Assembly: GCA_017466455.1 (NCBI GenBank)
Contig: JAFTUD010000001.1
Coordinates: forward strand, 104,892 to 168,891
Direction of reading: 5' to 3'
Length of the DNA: 64,000 bases
Source: Clostridia bacterium
GTDB lineage: Bacteria > Bacillota_A > Clostridia > Oscillospirales > CAG-272
The notes under the pieces were generated by a model. It was given only the letters and a program-made list of their open reading frames with translations. It was not told the origin of the DNA and did not search any database. Below are positions 58,853-64,000 of this stretch, piece by piece (position 1 is the stretch's first letter; each line of letters opens with the position of its first letter). The position numbers and the translations under genes are program-made.

Positions 58853-61115
58853 GAAAAAGAAGGTAGAGGAAATAGAGACTCTTGTGGAAAAGGAGCCAAG
58901 CTATCAACCAATAACCGAGACTATTGAAACAAACTATATGCCGTATGTCGTAAGTGTAATGGTGTCCCGCGCGATTCCCGAAATAGACGGCTTCAAGCCC
59001 GCGCACAGAAAGCTCCTTTATACGATGTATAAAATGGGACTTTTGTCACCGCAGGCACATAGGACAAAGAGCGCGAATATCGTCGGCGAAACGATGAAGC
59101 TCAATCCGCACGGCGATGCCTCAATCTACGAAACAATGGTCCGTCTTACTAAGGGTAATGAGTCGTTGCTCCACCCATTCGTAGACTCCAAGGGCTCCTT
59201 CGGTAAGCAGTATAGCCGTGATATGGCATTCGCCGCGTCAAGATATACAGAGGCAAAGCTTGACCCGTTCTGCACCGAAATCTTCAGCGGAATTGATAAA
59301 AACGCCGTTGAAATGGTAGATAACTACGATAGCACAATGAAAGAGCCAAAGCTCCTTCCCACAACCTTCCCGAATGTGCTCGTATCTCCAAACCTCGGTA
59401 TTGCAGTAGGACTTGCATCATCAATATGCTCCTTCAACCTCGTTGAAATTTGCGATGCTACAATCGCACTCTTAAAGAGCAGTAAAACCGATACCGATAA
59501 GCTTATGGAAATCGTAAAGGCTCCCGACTTTTCGGGCGGTGGCTATGTCGTTTACGAGGAAGAAAACATAAGAAGGGTTTACGAAACGGGTAAGGGCGCA
59601 ATCAAGCTAAGGGCAAAGTATTCCTTTGACAGCAAGGCGAACTGTATTGAAATCCTTGAAATTCCGTACTCCACCTCTATTGAGGCAATAGCGAAGGATA
59701 TTGCCGACCTGATAAAGGCAGGCAAGCTCAAGGAGGTCACCGACTACCGTGATGAAATCGGTATTGACGGCTTCAAGTTCGCAATAGATATAAAGCGAGG
59801 CACAGACCCCGAGGTCGTAATGCAAAAGCTCTTTAAGTTCACATCGCTTGAGGATAGCTTTGCGTGCAACTTCAATGTTCTTATAAACGGCGTGCCAAGG
59901 CAAATGGGCATTCGCGAAATCCTTGTAGAGTGGATCAAATTCCGTATCCAGTGCTTGACCCGCGAGTTCAGGTTTGAGCTTGAAAAGAAAAGGGCAAAGC
60001 ACCACCTTCTCGTAGGACTTAGCAAAATCCTTCTTGATATTGATAAGGCAGTCGCAATCGTAAAGAATACCGAAAAGGACGACGAGGTTGTCCCCAACCT
60101 TATGAATGCGTTCTTAGTTGATGAGATTCAAGCGGAATTTATCGCCGATATCAAGCTCCGTCACCTCAATAGAGAATACATTCTCAACCGCCTTGAGGAA
60201 ATCAAAAAGCTCGAGGAGGAAATGGACACTCTGAAGGCGCTTCTTGAGGATGAAATCAAGATGAAGTCCTATATCATAAGACAGCTTAACGACATCAAGA
60301 AAAAGCACGGTAAGCCAAGAAAAACCGAAATTATCCACGCAACCGACATCGTTGAGTTCAAGAAGGAGGACTTCATTGAGGACTACGCCTGCACAGTGTT
60401 CTTCACCAAGGAGGGCTACCTCAAAAAGATTACTCAGCAGTCACTCCGTGGCAACTCCGAGCATAAGCTCAAGGAGGGCGACGAGCTGATTTGCGAGGTT
60501 GAGGCAAGGAATAAGGATGATGTAATCTTCTTTACAAATAAGGCTCAGCTTTACTTTGCTAAGATTAGCGACTTTGAGCTGTCAAAGGCGTCAGAGCTTG
60601 GAACATATGTAGGAAAACAGCTTAAATTCGATGAGGATGAAAAGCCGATATTTATGAAGATAAATCCCGACTATTCGCCCGAGCAAAGGATTGTGTTCTT
60701 CTTTGAAAACGGAAAGGCGCTCGGTGTGCCAATGAGCCAATATACGACACAGGGCTCAAGGAAAAAGCTCAAAAACGCATACTCCAGCGCATCTCCAATC
60801 ATAAAAATAGTCTATGAAAACAGACAGGACCCCAAGGTTCTTATGATAAACTCCGACAGTAAGGCAATACTTATTAAAACAACGGACATTGACACAATGA
60901 CAACGAGATACGCAATGGGTAACACCGTGTTCGTTCTCAACGCTAAGAAAAAGCAGGTAATCACCGAGGTTCTTGAAAACTACCTTGAAAGATACCCCGA
61001 AGCGCCCTCGCGCTACCGCAGGACAGTGCTTCCTGCCGCAGGTATTTTGCTTAGCGAAAAGGATATAATGGAAAAGCAAATAAAAATTGATGATAAAAGG
61101 AAAGGTCGCAAATAA
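58845..61115 (+). CDS. parC: DNA topoisomerase IV subunit A (GyrA/ParC family)
   Basis: The subunit breaks and rejoins DNA in a type II topoisomerase that separates daughter chromosomes. The 756-residue protein has the breakage-reunion domain with the catalytic tyrosine in AASRYTEAKL (about 127), PAHRKLLYTMYKMGL (about 51) and a coiled-coil tower region with many glutamates and lysines (about 440-490). A C-terminal DNA-wrapping domain of modest length follows. The start MAKKKK and missing GyrA-box point to ParC rather than GyrA. parE is not adjacent, which is somewhat unusual. Confidence 0.9.
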   Translation: MAKKKKVEEIETLVEKEPSYQPITETIETNYMPYVVSVMVSRAIPEIDGFKPAHRKLLYTMYKMGLLSPQAHRTKSANIVGETMKLNPHGDASIYETMVRLTKGNESLLHPFVDSKGSFGKQYSRDMAFAASRYTEAKLDPFCTEIFSGIDKNAVEMVDNYDSTMKEPKLLPTTFPNVLVSPNLGIAVGLASSICSFNLVEICDATIALLKSSKTDTDKLMEIVKAPDFSGGGYVVYEEENIRRVYETGKGAIKLRAKYSFDSKANCIEILEIPYSTSIEAIAKDIADLIKAGKLKEVTDYRDEIGIDGFKFAIDIKRGTDPEVVMQKLFKFTSLEDSFACNFNVLINGVPRQMGIREILVEWIKFRIQCLTREFRFELEKKRAKHHLLVGLSKILLDIDKAVAIVKNTEKDDEVVPNLMNAFLVDEIQAEFIADIKLRHLNREYILNRLEEIKKLEEEMDTLKALLEDEIKMKSYIIRQLNDIKKKHGKPRKTEIIHATDIVEFKKEDFIEDYACTVFFTKEGYLKKITQQSLRGNSEHKLKEGDELICEVEARNKDDVIFFTNKAQLYFAKISDFELSKASELGTYVGKQLKFDEDEKPIFMKINPDYSPEQRIVFFFENGKALGVPMSQYTTQGSRKKLKNAYSSASPIIKIVYENRQDPKVLMINSDSKAILIKTTDIDTMTTRYAMGNTVFVLNAKKKQVITEVLENYLERYPEAPSRYRRTVLPAAGILLSEKDIMEKQIKIDDKRKGRK

Positions 61116-61228
61116 TGAAGAATAAGAAGAAAAAGACAAAGGTAAACGCAGTAAAAGTAGTTTGTTGGATTCTTGCAGGACTTATGGCTCTCGGCTGTGT
61201 AACAGTCCTCATTTCCGCACTCCTCTGA
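61115..61228 (+). CDS. Tiny membrane protein (37 aa)
   Basis: The start codon overlaps the parC stop codon (TAATG), with AGGAAAGG upstream. The protein has a very basic N-terminus of lysines and one hydrophobic helix (about 15-36, CWILAGLMALGCVTVLISAL). Size and shape resemble the short DUF4044-type proteins of Firmicutes; this is only a suggestion. Translational coupling to parC and the tidy layout favour a real gene. Confidence 0.6.
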   Translation: MKNKKKKTKVNAVKVVCWILAGLMALGCVTVLISALL

Positions 61229-61238
61229 TTTTGGGAAA

Positions 61239-61988
61239 ATGGCTGAGCAGGAAAAATCAAGGCTCATTCGCTATGTTCACGGCTCAGAGGATAGCACCGA
61301 TACCGATGTTATATATGTTTTTGAGGAGCTTCCGAGCATTAGCGAATGTAAGCGCTTTTGCGACGGTAATAAGAGCGAAAACGGTAATATCATCGTCGTT
61401 AAGGACGGAGAGGTTGCGTGCGCCTATAAGGGCAGTATTGATGAGGTAAATAACTCATTATTGCACACATACCCCATTCATGAGCAACAATATCCCTTAA
61501 TCATCACACACCCCGTAAAAAGAGATGTGATTTTGAAGGATATAAGGGTCGTAAGGAAAATCTTGTCCGAGCTTAGTAGGTCAAGACATAGAGTAGAAAT
61601 AAAAAAAGCACTTCGCGGTGACTGGAAGCAAAGGCTTGATACACTAAGGGGTATTGACTATACCGCCCTTGACTATTCAAGCGAGCTTAAAAACCTCACT
61701 AAAAAGGACTTTTTCAAAACAGTTGCATTTCAAATGGGACAGGCAATCGCCCTGCACGAGGGCAAGGAGCTTTATACAAAGGGAGAAATCGCAAAATACT
61801 TCCCCGAGCTTGAAAAATGCCTGAAAAGAGAAAACGAGGACGCGTGCGTCATACAAGCCCTTGTCAACCGCTTCGTTGATAAGCTAAGCACCGTAACCGT
61901 CGTAACGCAACAAAATAACCTCGCCTACTTCCCCGAATATAACGCCACCTATGACCTGAATACCGAAAACCGCCTCACCCAAAGCTAA
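61239..61988 (+). CDS. Hypothetical protein (249 aa)
   Basis: The gene begins ten bases after the tiny membrane gene, so it is part of the same transcript. The protein looks soluble and cytoplasmic, with a beta-rich front (residues about 1-95) and a helical back half rich in lysine and glutamate (about 100-235, for example KDIRVVRKILSELSRSRHRVEIKKAL). I recognise no domain or catalytic motif. Codon use matches the neighbours. Confidence 0.75.
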   Translation: MAEQEKSRLIRYVHGSEDSTDTDVIYVFEELPSISECKRFCDGNKSENGNIIVVKDGEVACAYKGSIDEVNNSLLHTYPIHEQQYPLIITHPVKRDVILKDIRVVRKILSELSRSRHRVEIKKALRGDWKQRLDTLRGIDYTALDYSSELKNLTKKDFFKTVAFQMGQAIALHEGKELYTKGEIAKYFPELEKCLKRENEDACVIQALVNRFVDKLSTVTVVTQQNNLAYFPEYNATYDLNTENRLTQS

Positions 61989-61997
61989 ATAAACCAC

Positions 61998-62035
61998 AAA
62001 CTCCCAACTCCACGCTCCGTGGAGTTGGGAGTTTT
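61998..62035 (+). terminator. Terminator of the coaE-to-parC gene run
   Basis: AAACTCCCAACTCCACG pairs with CGTGGAGTTGGGAGTTT around a 3-nt loop, giving a long perfect stem. Confidence 0.95.
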
Positions 62036-62077
62036 AGTAATAAAATGATGAAAAATGTCAGGTATTCTAAGCGTAGG

Positions 62078-62106
62078 TTGACTTTTTTGACAAAATTTGC
62101 TATACT
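62078..62106 (+). promoter_or_regulatory. Promoter of the XRE regulator
   Basis: TTGACT (62078-62083), a 17-bp spacer and TATACT (62101-62106) lie 36 bp before the start codon. Confidence 0.7.
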
Positions 62107-62142
62107 TAACTTGTAAATCAAAACAACTCAAAGGAGAGTATT

Positions 62143-63771
62143 ATGGAAAACCACAGCATAGGAAAGCTTATTGCAAGACTAAGAAACGAAAAGGGACTTA
62201 CCCAAGCGGAGCTTGCGAGGAAATTAAATGTAACGGATAAAGCGGTAAGCAAATGGGAAAACGAGGACGGAGAGCCAAGCATTTCGCTTCTTCCCGCAAT
62301 CGCCGAGGAGTTTGGAATTACTCTTGATTATCTAATGAGGGGAATTGCTCCAAGTGATGACAGCAGAATGTCAAAGCTTGAAAAATGCGCAAAAAATAAC
62401 GATGTTGAGCTTTTTGATTCCCTGCCGATAAACTATCTTGAAAGCGCTGATGAATATGGCAAAACCCTTGAAGACTACATTGTAAAATATAAAGCGGTAA
62501 AAATCGCAAATGCCTACGCTAAGCGTGGCTGTAAAAGCATAAAGATTGCACTCGTTGGCGACTCGCTTGAGCACCTGGAGCTGTGGGAAAAGCCTAATAA
62601 AAACTCAAAGTTTAGGGCTCATTCAACTGATAATGATAGAAAGCTCCGTGAATACAGCAATGAAACGGTAAAAGCCTTCATTATATCAAATTACAACAAG
62701 CTGAATTCAAATAGCCTAAGAATGTATTTTGCACAGTTCAGGCATACAATAAAAGACTTTATGAAAAAGGCAATAGAGCTAAAGGATGAAGGGCTGATAA
62801 GCCTTCTTGTGGAAATCAGAAATAAATATATTCCGGGCGAATTTTGCGTATATCCTGACAACAGGATTGTGTATGAAAAGAATGAAATGCCATCATTCTC
62901 CGAATTTGGCGAAAAGCTCCTTGACCTCGGTTTTATAGACTCAGCGCTCGCGTGCAAGCCTAATATTGACCCTGCCAAGGTGGAAATAGCAAGACTTAAA
63001 AAGACAGGTAAGGGCGATAGCGATAAGATAGAGATACTTAAAATGGTTGAAAATGGATGCCTTGACTATGCAAAGCTCCTTGAAACAAAAAATCTTTCGC
63101 TTATTGAAAAGGGCTTTAAAGAATATCCAAGCTGGATTGATATTGGCGACGTTGAAAAATCCTCTAAGGGCTATTGGTTCAGCAATTCCATAATTCGCTA
63201 CGGAAAACAGGAAAAAACATATATTCAAATCAAGATGTTCTGCGGAAAAATCTTGCGATTAGGAAAGCTATACGATAGACCGCTATATGATGATGGTTTA
63301 AAACAAATACATCTTGATGTTGATGTGCAAAGCGCCGAGGAGGCTGTTGAGCGAATTAATAAGGACCTTGCCCGTCTTAATATAATCTTAGCCCGCGCTG
63401 CAACAAAGGAGCTCGGCTTCTCTCGTGAGCTTAGAATGAAGTATATTTGTGATTACTACAATAGATTTTTGTTTGAGGAATGTGTTGAGCTTGCATACAA
63501 AAAATTAAAGGAGTTTTTTGAAATCGCCTGCGAGCTTAGCGGAACAGTAGAGGAAATGCTTGAAAGCTTCTTCTCGTCAATCTCTGTTTCATCATTCAAG
63601 TACGCATTCTCAAAGGAAAAGCTTTCCTTGATAGTAAAAGCATACCAAAAGCTTGAAAAAGGCACCTTTGACGAGGATAAAGATATGTTCTCATCTGATG
63701 TTATTTCTCACCTTGGCAAAATATTCGACGAAAGTATAAACCTCTTCTGCAAAAAATACAATTACTCATAA
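62143..63771 (+). CDS. XRE-family regulator with a long C-terminal region of unknown type (542 aa)
   Basis: Residues about 6-65 form a classic helix-turn-helix (LIARLRNEKGLTQAELARKL, NVTDKAVSKWENEDGEPS). The remaining 470 residues are not like common sensor domains. They are mixed and mostly helical, with repeated short lysine/leucine helices, possibly weak ankyrin-like or TPR-like repeats (for example about 75-110 and 210-330). A strong AAAGGAGAG site precedes the ATG. It is monocistronic. The target and signal are unknown. Confidence 0.85.
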   Translation: MENHSIGKLIARLRNEKGLTQAELARKLNVTDKAVSKWENEDGEPSISLLPAIAEEFGITLDYLMRGIAPSDDSRMSKLEKCAKNNDVELFDSLPINYLESADEYGKTLEDYIVKYKAVKIANAYAKRGCKSIKIALVGDSLEHLELWEKPNKNSKFRAHSTDNDRKLREYSNETVKAFIISNYNKLNSNSLRMYFAQFRHTIKDFMKKAIELKDEGLISLLVEIRNKYIPGEFCVYPDNRIVYEKNEMPSFSEFGEKLLDLGFIDSALACKPNIDPAKVEIARLKKTGKGDSDKIEILKMVENGCLDYAKLLETKNLSLIEKGFKEYPSWIDIGDVEKSSKGYWFSNSIIRYGKQEKTYIQIKMFCGKILRLGKLYDRPLYDDGLKQIHLDVDVQSAEEAVERINKDLARLNIILARAATKELGFSRELRMKYICDYYNRFLFEECVELAYKKLKEFFEIACELSGTVEEMLESFFSSISVSSFKYAFSKEKLSLIVKAYQKLEKGTFDEDKDMFSSDVISHLGKIFDESINLFCKKYNYS

Positions 63772-63776
63772 CTAAA

Positions 63777-63804
63777 AAAGGCAAAGACGCAAGTCTTTGC
63801 CTTT
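63777..63804. terminator. Terminator after the XRE regulator
   Basis: AAAGGCAAAGAC pairs with GTCTTTGCCTTT around a 4-nt loop, flanked by A and T residues. Confidence 0.9.
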
Positions 63805-63888
63805 CGCTTTTCAAAATGGTAAAAAGGTGTGCGATTTCAATCTGTTGATAGCCCGATAAATTGGAATTTGTAATGCTGTTAAGCGCAG

Positions 63889-64000
63889 TTATCTACCTAA
63901 TAGTTGTTCGAGTGCGGGAGTTATCGTATTTGTAAGCACCTCGTATCCTGCGGATGTTAAGTGACCGCCATCGGTCGTATATTCTGCATATATTTCACCT
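63889..64000 (-). CDS. SGNH/GDSL-type hydrolase, C-terminal end only
   Basis: On the minus strand an open frame enters from the right edge and ends at TAA (63891-63889). The last 36 codons include TDGGHLTSAGYEVL, the block V D-x-x-H pattern of SGNH hydrolases with catalytic aspartate and histidine, then a short helix. The rest of the gene, including the catalytic serine, is outside the window. The substrate is unknown. Confidence 0.65.
   Translation of the reverse strand, partial: GEIYAEYTTDGGHLTSAGYEVLTNTITPALEQLLGR

Overview
The window looks like chromosomal DNA of an anaerobic, endospore-forming member of the Clostridia, probably an uncultured gut-type lineage. The sequence is AT-rich, nearly every gene has an AGGAGG-like ribosome binding site, and the promoters I could place are mostly TTGACA-17-TATAAT type. 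It carries a cotJABC spore-coat operon, cwlD, ricT, an NfnAB-type ferredoxin:NADP oxidoreductase and secreted proteins with BspA-like leucine-rich repeats. I saw no tRNA, rRNA, CRISPR array, transposase or phage gene. The left edge cuts a surface-protein gene and the right edge cuts an SGNH/GDSL-type hydrolase gene.

Layout. 1-4 kb: the end of one surface protein, an AraC regulator and a second, shorter surface protein. 4-9.6 kb: fba, a phosphopantetheinyl transferase, a cytidylate-kinase-like gene, acpP, a Xer-like tyrosine recombinase and small membrane proteins. 9.6-17 kb: PAP2 phosphatase, a GH78-like glycosidase/GNAT/YgjV operon, an MFS transporter and asnB. 17.3-19.4 kb: a third surface protein. 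19.4-29.7 kb, all on the minus strand: holB, ricT, ferredoxin, trmN6, rsmI, nagA, metG, tatD, cwlD, radA. This resembles the holB-yaaT-yabB-rsmI-metS-yabD block of Bacillus subtilis, with a ferredoxin and nagA inserted. 30-36.8 kb: gap, two tandem lipoproteins, comEC and cotJABC. 37-49 kb: two paralogous giant surface proteins of 1205 and 1217 aa flank a LysR-nadK-nfnA-nfnB operon for NADP(H) supply. 49-64 kb: a sirtuin, thrH, an unusual secreted protease, then coaE, an M18 peptidase, eda, prfA, tsaC, parC and small unknown genes, an XRE regulator, and the partial hydrolase.

The most interesting material is the surface-protein family and its control regions. Five proteins share a C-terminal module of about 145 residues that I cannot assign to a named family. 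Three of their genes have the same promoter design: an inverted repeat, then a pure G tract (G11, G10 or G6), then 17-18 bp to a TTGACA -35 box. The two giant genes also share a GC-rich hairpin directly against the ribosome binding site. This arrangement suggests promoter-strength phase variation by slipped-strand mispairing. A lipoprotein protease carries the same His/Cys repeat modules as the giant proteins.

A second theme is a dispersed intergenic element made of heptanucleotide tandem repeats (A-Y-T-C-C-G-M), a conserved hairpin block showing one compensatory base-pair change, and an 87-nt block nearly identical in two places. A third is a pair of 78-79-nt direct repeats flanking a hairpin-rich segment next to acpP. 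All identities are from reading the sequence alone; no database search was run.
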